Source of the DNA: Phycisphaerales bacterium
Lineage (GTDB): Bacteria > Planctomycetota > Phycisphaerae > Phycisphaerales > UBA5793
Reading direction: 5' to 3'
DNA length: 64,000 bases
Assembly: GCA_020852515.1 (NCBI GenBank)
Contig: JADZAS010000015.1
Location: 248,001 to 312,000 of the forward strand
Under the pieces are notes generated by a model. The model did not search any database. It saw only the letters and a list, made by a program, of their open reading frames with translations, and was not told the DNA's origin. This document shows positions 24,427-32,048 of this stretch, piece after piece. A program made the translations under genes and the position numbers. The first letter of the stretch is position 1. Each line of letters opens with the position of its first letter.

Positions 24427-25867
24427 CGGAGCCTCTTTGGTCCGTGAGCGCGTTTGGGCGCCTGCCGTAGTCGTTCAGCGGCGGCTCGACTCCGCCGTTG
24501 TCTTCGCCATCCGCTCCCACGGAATAGAGAAGGAACGTGCGCGAATCGTCGGCGTTGGGTTCGCGCACGACGTACCCGAACGGGCCACACCCGACCGGAT
24601 CGGATCGCTGGCCTACGCGCCACTCGTCGATCGCCTCCGCGAGCGATTCGGGCGCGCGGCCGTGGCGGCCCTGGTACACCTCGATGGCCAGCAGCAGCCG
24701 CGTGGCATTCACGACGCTGCCGTGCGCATCGGCGGCCGTGATGGCGCGCTCGCCGATGGGCAACGAACGGCTGAGGAAGTCATACTTGTGGGGGACAAGG
24801 GTGAAGTTCATAAACCTGTCGAAATCGAACGGGTGATTCGCGCGCTCGACGCGCGACATGGCGGCCTGTTCGATGAGTGCATCAAAGTACTCGTCTGCCA
24901 GTTGCTTCGTCTCTTCACGGTTCGCCTGGATGATTCCCTTGAGGTTCTCGATGCTCGCCGGCGACGGGCCGGGCGGGGCATCCACGTTGCCCAGGCGCGA
25001 CATGATCACCTGGCCGCCGGCGGTGTGCGTGCGCTGGATGAGGTCGTAGACCATCAGCCGCTCGCACTCGAAGACCTGGGAGACCGGCGCCAGGCGGACT
25101 CGCTCATCCAAGAGAGTCAGGAGCGTGCCGCACACGGATTCAGGCACTTGACGCTCACCCAGAGTGAGCGCGAGTTCATTGCAGGCGTTTGTGACGAATG
25201 AACTCGCAAGCAGATATCCAAGGATGCTCGGCTCCTGGCTTGCAGCGCGCGCGAGAGTCAGGAGATCGTTGAATGCAAGCGCGAACTCCGCCCAATCGCC
25301 GGACACTGCGGCAACGCGCATCGAGGCGCGGCGCACCTTGCCAAGGCGACGCGCCTGCGCCAGCTCATCGGGCGCGAGCGATCCGATCAGTGATCGATCG
25401 CCCTCGACGTCCAGTTCAGGGCGAGTGAACCGCTGATAGCGCGACAGGTCGCCGAGCGCCTTGAACACGCCGGCCTCACGAAGGTCGGCAAGGTAGGCGA
25501 GTTCCGCCTCAAGCCGTCCCGCTTCAAAGTCGCCTCTCACGACCGAGTCCAGGTCGGTCGGGCTCGGCCGCCCCAGCGCATCAGGCGCTTCAGGCGCCGG
25601 CACCGCATCGAATGCGGCAAGCGTCTTCACGTAAGCCGTCCAGCCGTTCTCATCGTCGGCGTGCCGCGTCTCCAGCAGGTCGATGACCTGCGCTTCATAA
25701 TCGACATATGGCCCCGGCTTGGCGAACAGCAGTCGCACGACGGTCCACCCCGCCCAGCCGAGCAGCATCAGCATGACGAGCAGAACTATGTATCGCTTCT
25801 TCACTCGACCGAAACGAGTCGCGCCAGGATCGCGTGCATACGCCGTCGCTGTGGTGTTGCCTTTCAT
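24374..25867 (-). CDS. membrane-anchored protein, tandem family member D (first in the row)
   Basis: 497 residues. N-terminus MKGNTTATAYARDPGATRFG, then RVKKRYIVLLVMLMLLGWAGW (basic residues plus one membrane segment), then KPGPYVDYEAQVIDLLETRH. The body has the family blocks around ECERLMVYDLIQRTHTAGG and EVYQGRHGRAPESLAEAI, and ends YSVGADGEDNGG ... YDYVFNRLREPAEER. The block linking a helical region to RHGRxPESL-like and GxDGxDNGG-like ends recalls the C-terminal domains of type II secretion pseudopilin-like planctomycete proteins, but this is only a resemblance. Likely the first gene of a four-gene operon. Confidence 0.7.
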   Translation of the reverse strand: MKGNTTATAYARDPGATRFGRVKKRYIVLLVMLMLLGWAGWTVVRLLFAKPGPYVDYEAQVIDLLETRHADDENGWTAYVKTLAAFDAVPAPEAPDALGRPSPTDLDSVVRGDFEAGRLEAELAYLADLREAGVFKALGDLSRYQRFTRPELDVEGDRSLIGSLAPDELAQARRLGKVRRASMRVAAVSGDWAEFALAFNDLLTLARAASQEPSILGYLLASSFVTNACNELALTLGERQVPESVCGTLLTLLDERVRLAPVSQVFECERLMVYDLIQRTHTAGGQVIMSRLGNVDAPPGPSPASIENLKGIIQANREETKQLADEYFDALIEQAAMSRVERANHPFDFDRFMNFTLVPHKYDFLSRSLPIGERAITAADAHGSVVNATRLLLAIEVYQGRHGRAPESLAEAIDEWRVGQRSDPVGCGPFGYVVREPNADDSRTFLLYSVGADGEDNGGVEPPLNDYGRRPNALTDQRGSAGYDYVFNRLREPAEER

Positions 25868-25941
25868 GGCCTATCAGAGGCACTGAATCAGCCCGCGGCA
25901 AGCATGCATGGGGATTTCAATCCCCGCCCAGCCGGCGCCTC

Positions 25942-27090
25942 TCATCTGCCGCCGCGCTTGGGCGCCTTGATGATCTTCCACTCGAGCATCTGGTCGCTGG
26001 GCACCGACACGGGCACGGGCTGCCAGCCCCAGAGCATCGGCTTGCCGTCGCGCCCTTCGGCGCGCACGCTGGCCGGTGGATGGAAGTGATAGGAAATCGG
26101 CACCATCAGGTTCAGTTCATCGTTGGTTCCCACGCCGGGCCACTCGCGGTTGAGGTCGTGCATGCGGCCGGGCGCTTTGAACAGCGGGCGGAAATCGACG
26201 GCGATCCAGCCGGCAGTCGGCACGTAAAACTCGGCCCATGAGATGATGCGCTTGTCGTCGTCCTTGAAGTCGCGGCCGCGGTCGTCGTCGAGCATCTGGA
26301 TGCCGATGACCGGGCGCGCGGGCAGGCCGGCAGCGCGGCAGACGGCCACGAAGAGGCACACGCAATCGTGCGACGTACCGCGCATGTTTTCCACCGACTT
26401 GAGCGCGCCCTGTACTTCGAGGCCGGCGAACTTGTTGAGTTCATCATTGAACCAGTTCTTGCCGCTGATCTGAAAGTTCTGCACCGTCAGGCGCGTCAGT
26501 TCCTTGCCCAGCACAAACGGCGGGGCGGATTTCGCCTTGCCGTTGGTCCACTTTTCGAGCAGTTGCACGATCTGCTCGCTGGTCGATTCGACATAGCGCT
26601 GCGGCTGCAGTTCGCTCGACACTTCGGCAGGCCACTTCTCCGGCCAGCCGATGGCGCGCAGCCGGGCTTCATCCACTTTCGCGTTGTAGCAGGTGACGAA
26701 CTCTTCGAGCGAGTACTCTATCTGCTTGCCCTTGAACTTGGGCACGTTGAAGCGAGCCAGCCGCCCGTCGGCCTGCGCCGTGGGCAGGATCTCGAACTTG
26801 GATTCCGCGGGCCGGTCGTCGAGTTCGAGGACGGTCTTGAGGCGCTCCATGTCAATGGTGTGATACGCCCCATTGGGGATGATGGGGAACACGAGCGGCG
26901 CGTTCTCCAGGTTGAGTTCGTACTGATCGTCGGCGTTGAAGCGGCTCTGGAACGCGGTCACGTAGCCGGTGATCGTCAACTGATACTCGACCGGCTCGTA
27001 ACGCTTGATGGCGTCGCTGAGCGGCGGCGAGGCCAGAGTGGTGGCGGCGGCGGCGAGCGACGCGGCAGCAAAGAGTGCAGTGGCTTTCAT
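25942..27090 (-). CDS. exported transglutaminase-like protein, apparently lacking the catalytic Cys and His (copy 1)
   Basis: 382 residues with a signal peptide (MKATALFAAASLAAAATTLA). The C-terminal part has the transglutaminase-like core: SHDCVCLFVAVCRAAGLPAR, then IISWAEFYVPTAGWIAVDF. In active members the first block carries the nucleophilic Cys and the second begins HAW. Here, aligned by eye, the Cys position is Ser and the His is Ser; the Asp of the VDF segment remains. It is therefore probably a non-catalytic or altered fold. The N-terminal ~200 residues are unrecognised. GTG at 27102 is an alternative start. A paralogue lies upstream with a 129-nt gap, same strand. Confidence 0.72.
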   Translation of the reverse strand: MKATALFAAASLAAAATTLASPPLSDAIKRYEPVEYQLTITGYVTAFQSRFNADDQYELNLENAPLVFPIIPNGAYHTIDMERLKTVLELDDRPAESKFEILPTAQADGRLARFNVPKFKGKQIEYSLEEFVTCYNAKVDEARLRAIGWPEKWPAEVSSELQPQRYVESTSEQIVQLLEKWTNGKAKSAPPFVLGKELTRLTVQNFQISGKNWFNDELNKFAGLEVQGALKSVENMRGTSHDCVCLFVAVCRAAGLPARPVIGIQMLDDDRGRDFKDDDKRIISWAEFYVPTAGWIAVDFRPLFKAPGRMHDLNREWPGVGTNDELNLMVPISYHFHPPASVRAEGRDGKPMLWGWQPVPVSVPSDQMLEWKIIKAPKRGGR

Positions 27091-27219
27091 GGTGAATCTC
27101 ACTTGCGGCGGAGGCGGCGCGAACGAGCGCTGCGGCGATCCGCCGGTCAGGGTTTGTGGTTATGCGCGAACGCCGCGCGGTCGAGGTCCATTCAATCAAT
27201 GATACCGGGCAGTTACCTC

Positions 27220-28329
27220 TCACTTTTGCGGTGCGCGGCGAGGCGCGCGATCGACTTCGATTTTCAGCGTCCCTCTCGCGGCGCCGTTCCGGCGGTCCTC
27301 CGGGATCACTTCCCACGCCCAGAGCAGCGGATCAGGCGCCGGTTCCGGCGACTTGTGAATCGGCGGCGCGTAAAAGTAGCACGACAGCGCAATGCGCTCG
27401 TTGAGGTCATCATCGTTGGCCAGGCCGGGCCAGGGGCGGTGGATGTCCACCATCGAGCCGGGGCTGCCAACGAGGCGCTCGAAGTCGACGGTCACCCAGC
27501 CGGCGTCGGGCACGTAGAATTCGGCCCACGAAACGAGCGACTCCTCCTGCTCGCCGGAGTCGATGCCGATGATCGGCCGCGCGGGAAGGCCCGCGGCCCG
27601 GCACACCGCGACGTAGAGGCACACGAGATCGTTCACCGAGCCGCGCTGGTTCTCGATCGCCGCCAGCGCGCCCTGCACGCGGATGGCCGTGATGACCCGC
27701 TGCCGGCGCGAGCCCGGCTCGAGCGACACTTCGACTGGCTCGCCGTCGACGCGAACGAACCCGACGGACCGGCGGGCGAGTTCCTTGCCGAGATGAAACG
27801 GCGTGACCGATCGGGGCTCGCCCCCCGTCCACGCGTTCATCAGGTCCACCACGCGCTGGTTGAATGACTCGATATACATCTGCGGCCGCAGCGCCCAGTC
27901 CACTTCGATCGGCCAGGCGTTGGGCCAGTCAATCGCGGCGAGCGCGGCTTCGTCGGCCTGCGCCGAGTACGCCGTGACGTACTCCGTTATGCGCATCTCG
28001 TTCGGGTATGACCCGCGCGAGCCGCGCTCGATCGTGGCGTAACTGCCCATCGACGGGAGGTCGATCGGCCGGGCGCTCCAGTCGGGCTTGTGGCGATCGA
28101 AGGGCGCGCCGGCGACGAACTCGTCGAAACGCTGCATGTCGATGTGGTGATACTGGCCTTCCTTGAACAGCGGCATCCAGAGCGTCTTGCGGCCCAGGTG
28201 AGGGACCGAAATGTCCATCTGCACTTTGTATTCGATGGGATCGACGCGCTGAATGAGGCCGGCCCCGACCGGCGGCGCGGCCGGCGGCTGAACAAGCGCC
28301 AGCGCCATCGTGGCGATGTGCACAGTCAC
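27220..28329 (-). CDS. exported transglutaminase-like protein, apparently lacking catalytic residues (copy 2)
   Basis: 369 residues, paralogue of the gene downstream. The N-terminal hydrophobic stretch (MTVHIATMALALVQPP) is a short export signal. Shared blocks: YHHIDMQRFDEF, SVNDLVCLYVAVCRAAGLPA, SLVSWAEFYVPDAGWVTVDF. The position of the catalytic Cys is Val and that of the His is Ser. The GTG start at 28329 has AAGGAG 6-7 nt upstream. The C-terminal half also contains a conserved PLLWAWEVIPED, matching PMLWGWQPVPVS in copy 1. Role unknown; binding rather than cross-linking seems more likely. Confidence 0.72.
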   Translation of the reverse strand: MTVHIATMALALVQPPAAPPVGAGLIQRVDPIEYKVQMDISVPHLGRKTLWMPLFKEGQYHHIDMQRFDEFVAGAPFDRHKPDWSARPIDLPSMGSYATIERGSRGSYPNEMRITEYVTAYSAQADEAALAAIDWPNAWPIEVDWALRPQMYIESFNQRVVDLMNAWTGGEPRSVTPFHLGKELARRSVGFVRVDGEPVEVSLEPGSRRQRVITAIRVQGALAAIENQRGSVNDLVCLYVAVCRAAGLPARPIIGIDSGEQEESLVSWAEFYVPDAGWVTVDFERLVGSPGSMVDIHRPWPGLANDDDLNERIALSCYFYAPPIHKSPEPAPDPLLWAWEVIPEDRRNGAARGTLKIEVDRAPRRAPQK

Positions 28330-28393
28330 GGTTCGCTCCTTCGCGCCGGCGCACCAGGATCCCGCCGGGCGTACGGCGCGATCAAGTGAGCCC

Positions 28394-28828
28394 TCACGGC
28401 TTGTACATGTACTGCTCGAGGTACTGAATGGTCTGGATGTGAATCTCGTCCTGCACGATGTTCAGATCGCCGATCGAGATCATCCCGGCCAGCCGGCCGT
28501 CTTCGACCACCGGCATGTGGCGGATGCGCCGCGAGCGCATCATCGTCCGCACCTCGTCGAGCGTCGTCTCGCGCGAGCACACGGCGACCGAAGTCGTCAT
28601 GACTTCGCGCACATGAGTCTCGGCGGGGTTGCGGCACTCGGCCACGACGCGGCTCATCACATCGCGCTCGGTGAAGATCCCGGCCACCTGCCCATCCGCC
28701 TTCACGATCATGACCGCGCCGATGTGGTGGTCGCTCATCAGCCTTGCTGCGTCCTTGACCGTCGCATCCGGCGAGGTCGTGATGACGTTTGAACCCTTGC
28801 GGTCGAGCAGTTGGCCCACGGTGCGCAT
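28394..28828 (-). CDS. two-CBS-domain protein
   Basis: 144 residues made only of a CBS pair. CBS1: ITTSPDATVKDAARLM, IGAVMIVKADGQVAGIFTERD. CBS2: MTTSVAVCSRETTLDEVRTM, RIRHMPVVEDGRLAGMISIGD. CBS pairs bind adenine nucleotides and regulate partner proteins; stand-alone ones of this form are widespread. The ATG at 28828 has AAAGGAG upstream; the longer open frame to 29092 runs into the neighbouring promoter region and lacks similarity. Partner unknown. Confidence 0.9.
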   Translation of the reverse strand: MRTVGQLLDRKGSNVITTSPDATVKDAARLMSDHHIGAVMIVKADGQVAGIFTERDVMSRVVAECRNPAETHVREVMTTSVAVCSRETTLDEVRTMMRSRRIRHMPVVEDGRLAGMISIGDLNIVQDEIHIQTIQYLEQYMYKP

Positions 28829-29036
28829 CGACGTGCTCCTTTCGGTCCTCCGGAGTGTCGTCGCTGGTAGTATGAACCATTTTACGCTCGACTGCAAGTC
28901 CCGGGTTCTCAATGTGCACAACTCGACCGCCTCGCCGTCCTCTTCCGGATGCGGTTTGGCACGCGATTCGTCGAATTCGTGACGATTTGACGCCCGGTTG
29001 GAGCGGTTATTCCCGCCAGAATCGCCTGGAAAGGCC

Positions 29037-30590
29037 CTATTCGATGCGGTGGGCCGGCGGCGGCGTCTCTTCGTTAATCTCTTCACGATCAATCTCGTCC
29101 CCGCCGCGGCAGGTGAGCAGCGTCATCTCCTCGTTGATGCGCAACTGCAGGTGCACCGGCCGCTTCCACATCACCTGCAGCGCGCCGAGCACTTCCGCCG
29201 CCCGGGCCGCATCCACCTCCAGCCCGTTCCACTGGTGCGCGAGGTAGAGTTCGCCCCGGTTGCGGTAGTTCGCGTCCACCACGTAGATGAACGGCTGGCC
29301 CATGTTGCTGATGCGATAGAGCATCGTCTGCCGCACCACCCGCGGATCGCGGCTGACGATGACATTCTCGCCGGTGTGCGGGTCGCGGCGATACTGGTAG
29401 AGATTGAGCCGATCGATGAGTTCATCCGTGAGGAACTCGTCGATGAAGTTGACGTCGTTGTAGATGCGACGGACTTCGAAGATCTTCTCGCGCCCCCGGT
29501 TCGACTTGTCGTCGTAGCGCTGCTTCTCGCCGATCCCCTCGAGCGCTTCCCACTGCTGGCCGTGGCGGCCGGTGTTCCAGCGCTCTTCGATGTCCTTGTA
29601 GATCTCCACGCCTATCTTGTAGGGGTTGAAGCCGCCCGGTCCCATGTAGACCACGCCGCTGTGCTGCTCGGCGTAGTCGATGATCTCGGTCGTGTCGAGC
29701 AGGTGCGAAGTCATGATCTTGCTGTGCCAGTAGGTGGCCCAGCCTTCGTTCATGATCTTGGTCATCGCCTGCGGAGCGAAGTAGTACGCCTCATCGCGGA
29801 TGATGCCCAGGATGTCGCGCTGCCACTCTTCGAGCGGGGCGTGGCGCAGCAGGAACAGCAGCACATCGCGCGATGGCTCGAGGGGGAACTTGCGCTTCGC
29901 GGCCGCCTCGACCTCCTTGCGCCGGGCTTGCTCCTGCGCGATCTTGTCGGGCGGGTTGATGAAGCGGTCCATGTAGTCCTTGGCCGGCAGTTTCACGCCG
30001 TCGAACAGCGTCGGCCCCTGCTCCGCCGGGTGCATCTGGCCCGCGGCGCGACGGTCGCTCTCGCGCGTCACCCACATCGAGAGTGGATCGATGAGATGCT
30101 CGATGCTCAGGCACGAGTCGATGAAGCGCTCGATCTCATCCACGCCGTGCCGTTCGACGAGGCGCTGCACGCGCGTGGCGTGGTTGGCCATCTCGTCCAT
30201 CATGTTGCGGTGCGTCTTGCCGAACCACGCGTTGCACTTGAAGAAATCGCAGTGGGCGTAGACGTGCGCCATGACCAGCTTCTGGTCGGTAACTGAGTTG
30301 CTCTCCTGCAGGTAGGCGTAGCAGGGGTCGTTGTTGATGACCATCTCGTAGATGCGGCCCATGCCGTAGGTGTCGCGCTTGCGGAGTTTCTCGTACTCCA
30401 TGCCCCAGTGCCAGTGCGGATAGCGGATCGGAAATCCGCCGTAGGTCGCCAGCTGGTTCATCGTGTCGAAGTCAACGACCTCGAAGATGGTCTCGAAGAA
30501 GTCCAGGCCGTATTCGGCGGCGCGGGCGCGAGCCTCAGCCTGCCAGGCGCGGAGTTCGGGCGGAAGATCGGTGGAGGTTCGAATCGGCAC
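29037..30590 (-). CDS. spoVR: SpoVR-family protein
   Basis: 517 residues, full length for the family, named after a Bacillus sporulation gene involved in cortex formation; the molecular activity is not established. Characteristic segments: YGLDFFETIFEVVDFDTMN, YGGFPIRYPHWHWGMEYE, MVINNDPCYAYLQESNS, AHVYAHCDFFKCNAWF, GFNPYKIGVEIYKDIEERW. In many bacteria spoVR sits with prkA and a yeaH-like gene (DUF444); neither is next to it here. The GTG start at 30590 has TACCCT only 5 nt upstream and no Shine-Dalgarno sequence, suggesting a leaderless transcript. Confidence 0.93.
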   Translation of the reverse strand: MPIRTSTDLPPELRAWQAEARARAAEYGLDFFETIFEVVDFDTMNQLATYGGFPIRYPHWHWGMEYEKLRKRDTYGMGRIYEMVINNDPCYAYLQESNSVTDQKLVMAHVYAHCDFFKCNAWFGKTHRNMMDEMANHATRVQRLVERHGVDEIERFIDSCLSIEHLIDPLSMWVTRESDRRAAGQMHPAEQGPTLFDGVKLPAKDYMDRFINPPDKIAQEQARRKEVEAAAKRKFPLEPSRDVLLFLLRHAPLEEWQRDILGIIRDEAYYFAPQAMTKIMNEGWATYWHSKIMTSHLLDTTEIIDYAEQHSGVVYMGPGGFNPYKIGVEIYKDIEERWNTGRHGQQWEALEGIGEKQRYDDKSNRGREKIFEVRRIYNDVNFIDEFLTDELIDRLNLYQYRRDPHTGENVIVSRDPRVVRQTMLYRISNMGQPFIYVVDANYRNRGELYLAHQWNGLEVDAARAAEVLGALQVMWKRPVHLQLRINEEMTLLTCRGGDEIDREEINEETPPPAHRIE

Positions 30591-30641
30591 GCTTAAGGGT
30601 ATCGGACGAAACGCGGCCGTGTTCGAACAAATCTTGCACTG

Positions 30642-30663
30642 AACCGGGGAGCTAGGCCCGGTT
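30642..30663 (-). terminator. weak hairpin after the HEPN gene
   Basis: AACCGGG (30642-30648) / CCCGGTT (30657-30663) with an 8-nt loop, just downstream of the HEPN stop on the minus strand and upstream of spoVR. There is no good T-run. Confidence 0.35.
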
Positions 30664-30701
30664 TAGCCGCGACCCGAAGGCTCGGCGCAAGGGAGCGCGG
30701 C

Positions 30702-31070
30702 TCATTCTTCTGGTTCATCGCACTTGGGCGGCTCCGCTACCGCCGGAGCGAGCTGTGCAACGAGCTTCGGCACTTCGACGGTTGCGACGTGCCACAGTCG
30801 ATCGTGTTCGAGAAAGAAGTAGCCGTGCGCGATGACGTTGCGCTGCTGAACGATCGCCCGCCACGGGATTCCGTCGTACTGCTTCTTGAATTCGTCGGAC
30901 AGTGAACGCGCGGCCTCGCCGATGACCTCGATGCATCGCTCGACGGCGATCTGCTTCACCTCGTCGGCGCTGTACTGTGGCCAGGATGTGTCTTTGAGCA
31001 GCCGGGCAAGACGCTCGCCCCATTGGACGATGTCCCAGACACGCGCCATGTCGCTGTCTTCAGGCCGCAT
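30702..31070 (-). CDS. HepT-like HEPN-domain ribonuclease toxin (DUF86)
   Basis: 122 residues. The HEPN active motif RX4HXY is present exactly, in RNVIAHGYF, inside WRAIVQQRNVIAH. In HepT proteins this motif forms the RNase site in a dimer, and the Tyr is adenylylated by the partner MNT protein. Upstream helices (CIEVIGEAARSLSDEFKKQY) fit DUF86. Start ATG 31070 lies inside the end of the MNT gene (11-nt overlap), typical for this pair; the frame is open to 31184 but that would overlap the MNT gene deeply. The tail is acidic (CDEPEE). Confidence 0.88.
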   Translation of the reverse strand: MRPEDSDMARVWDIVQWGERLARLLKDTSWPQYSADEVKQIAVERCIEVIGEAARSLSDEFKKQYDGIPWRAIVQQRNVIAHGYFFLEHDRLWHVATVEVPKLVAQLAPAVAEPPKCDEPEE

Positions 31071-31377
31071 GCCGATGAATGACCTGGCGATTGGACAGGA
31101 TGTGCTTTCGCCGATATGGGTTTCGCACGGACCGCTTCTCAACAAGGTCGACGGGGCGACCGAAGATGGCACTGAGTTGGTCACTCATGGCCCCCCAGTC
31201 CCAATACGTCCAGGGAGCACCATCCTCGAAGACCACGAGCACATCGACATCGCTGTCGGGGCGGAAATCATCCCGCAATACCGAGCCGAAGAGTGACAGT
31301 TCGACCACTCTCCACTGCTGACAGAAGTCGATTACTGCCTCGTGATCGTAGGTCAGGTTATTGTGGACTCTCTGCAT
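31060..31377 (-). CDS. MntA-like minimal nucleotidyltransferase antitoxin
   Basis: 105 residues. The signature GSX10DXD is seen exactly: GSVLRDDFRPDSDVD, followed by VLVVFEDG. In the HepT/MntA system the nucleotidyltransferase transfers AMP to the HEPN toxin and silences it. The start at 31377 (MQRVHNNL) has GAGG 8 nt upstream; an ATG at 31395 is also in frame. TAGAAT directly upstream could be the -10. Together with the overlapping HEPN gene this forms a type VII toxin-antitoxin module. Small open frames and a repeat-poor setting around it mark an accessory patch. Confidence 0.87.
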   Translation of the reverse strand: MQRVHNNLTYDHEAVIDFCQQWRVVELSLFGSVLRDDFRPDSDVDVLVVFEDGAPWTYWDWGAMSDQLSAIFGRPVDLVEKRSVRNPYRRKHILSNRQVIHRHAA

Positions 31378-31492
31378 CCCGTGATCCTCAGCCATCGGAT
31401 TCTATTGCCAAACTCTCCAGGCGCCTTCATCGGCCGCCAAATCGGGCTGGCAAGCACGGTCCATGCACCCCCGGGCGCATCTGTCAGGCCAG

Positions 31493-31804
31493 TCACCACT
31501 CCCAGACCTGCTCCTCAGGTCCGCCGTTTGGCGGCGAGGTCGACACGCGCAACGTGAATCCGTCGCCGCTGCGGACGTAGGACATCGGCTCGCCGATGAA
31601 TACGTCCGTCGGCGTCTTGAACGTCGCTGGGTCCGGATACGCGCCGGTCCGTGTCTTCTGCTCGCGCAACTTCAGGGCGGTGATCGCCTGGTTGATGATG
31701 TTCTCAAATGACGCGGTGGTCTTGCACAACCGGTCCAGCATCTCTTCATCCAGTCGGAGCTCCGGCGTGCGAGCGCCGCTGGGAAGCGGTTGCACGTCGC
31801 TCAT
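31493..31804 (-). CDS. small hypothetical protein next to HEPN/MNT
   Basis: 103 residues, not recognised. The N-terminal half is helical (LRLDEEMLDRLCKTTASFEN, IINQAITALKLREQ), and the C-terminal half is beta-like with GDGFTLRVSTSPP and ends EEQVWEW. No membrane segment or signal. It is on the same strand as the toxin-antitoxin pair and the tiny ORF upstream, 115 nt before the MNT start. The amino-acid composition is ordinary, which supports real coding, but there is no family evidence. Confidence 0.5.
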   Translation of the reverse strand: MSDVQPLPSGARTPELRLDEEMLDRLCKTTASFENIINQAITALKLREQKTRTGAYPDPATFKTPTDVFIGEPMSYVRSGDGFTLRVSTSPPNGGPEEQVWEW

Positions 31805-31834
31805 CGCCGTTCTCTGATACTGCGGCCGGCTCGC

Positions 31835-31948
31835 CTAGTCGACAAACAGACCCAGCATCTTCAAGTCGCTGATCAAGCCGTCGGCAATTGCACCTGACAT
31901 CGGCTGCTCGGCGATCGGAGTCGCTGCTGCTTCGATGCGCATATGCAT
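31835..31948 (-). CDS. possible 37-residue small ORF with good ribosome binding site
   Basis: MHMRIEAAATPIAEQPMSGA..., ending LKMLGLFVD. GGAGG lies 5 nt before the ATG at 31948, unusually good for this region. It ends 31 nt before the 103-residue gene. It could be a small protein cotranscribed with that gene or a translated leader; there is no family evidence. Confidence 0.35.
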   Translation of the reverse strand: MHMRIEAAATPIAEQPMSGAIADGLISDLKMLGLFVD

Positions 31949-32048
31949 GATGGCCTCCGAGAGATTGGTGGCGAGTCAATCGACTTCGCTCATCATACCG
32001 GAGCCACCCGGGCGCGGCTCAGTCGCCGACGCGGCTGCCACCGGTTCC

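Noticed and set aside
26368-27867. 499-residue plus-strand ORF opposite the transglutaminase-like pair
   Set aside because: It crosses two paralogous minus-strand genes; no motif; composition of an antisense frame.
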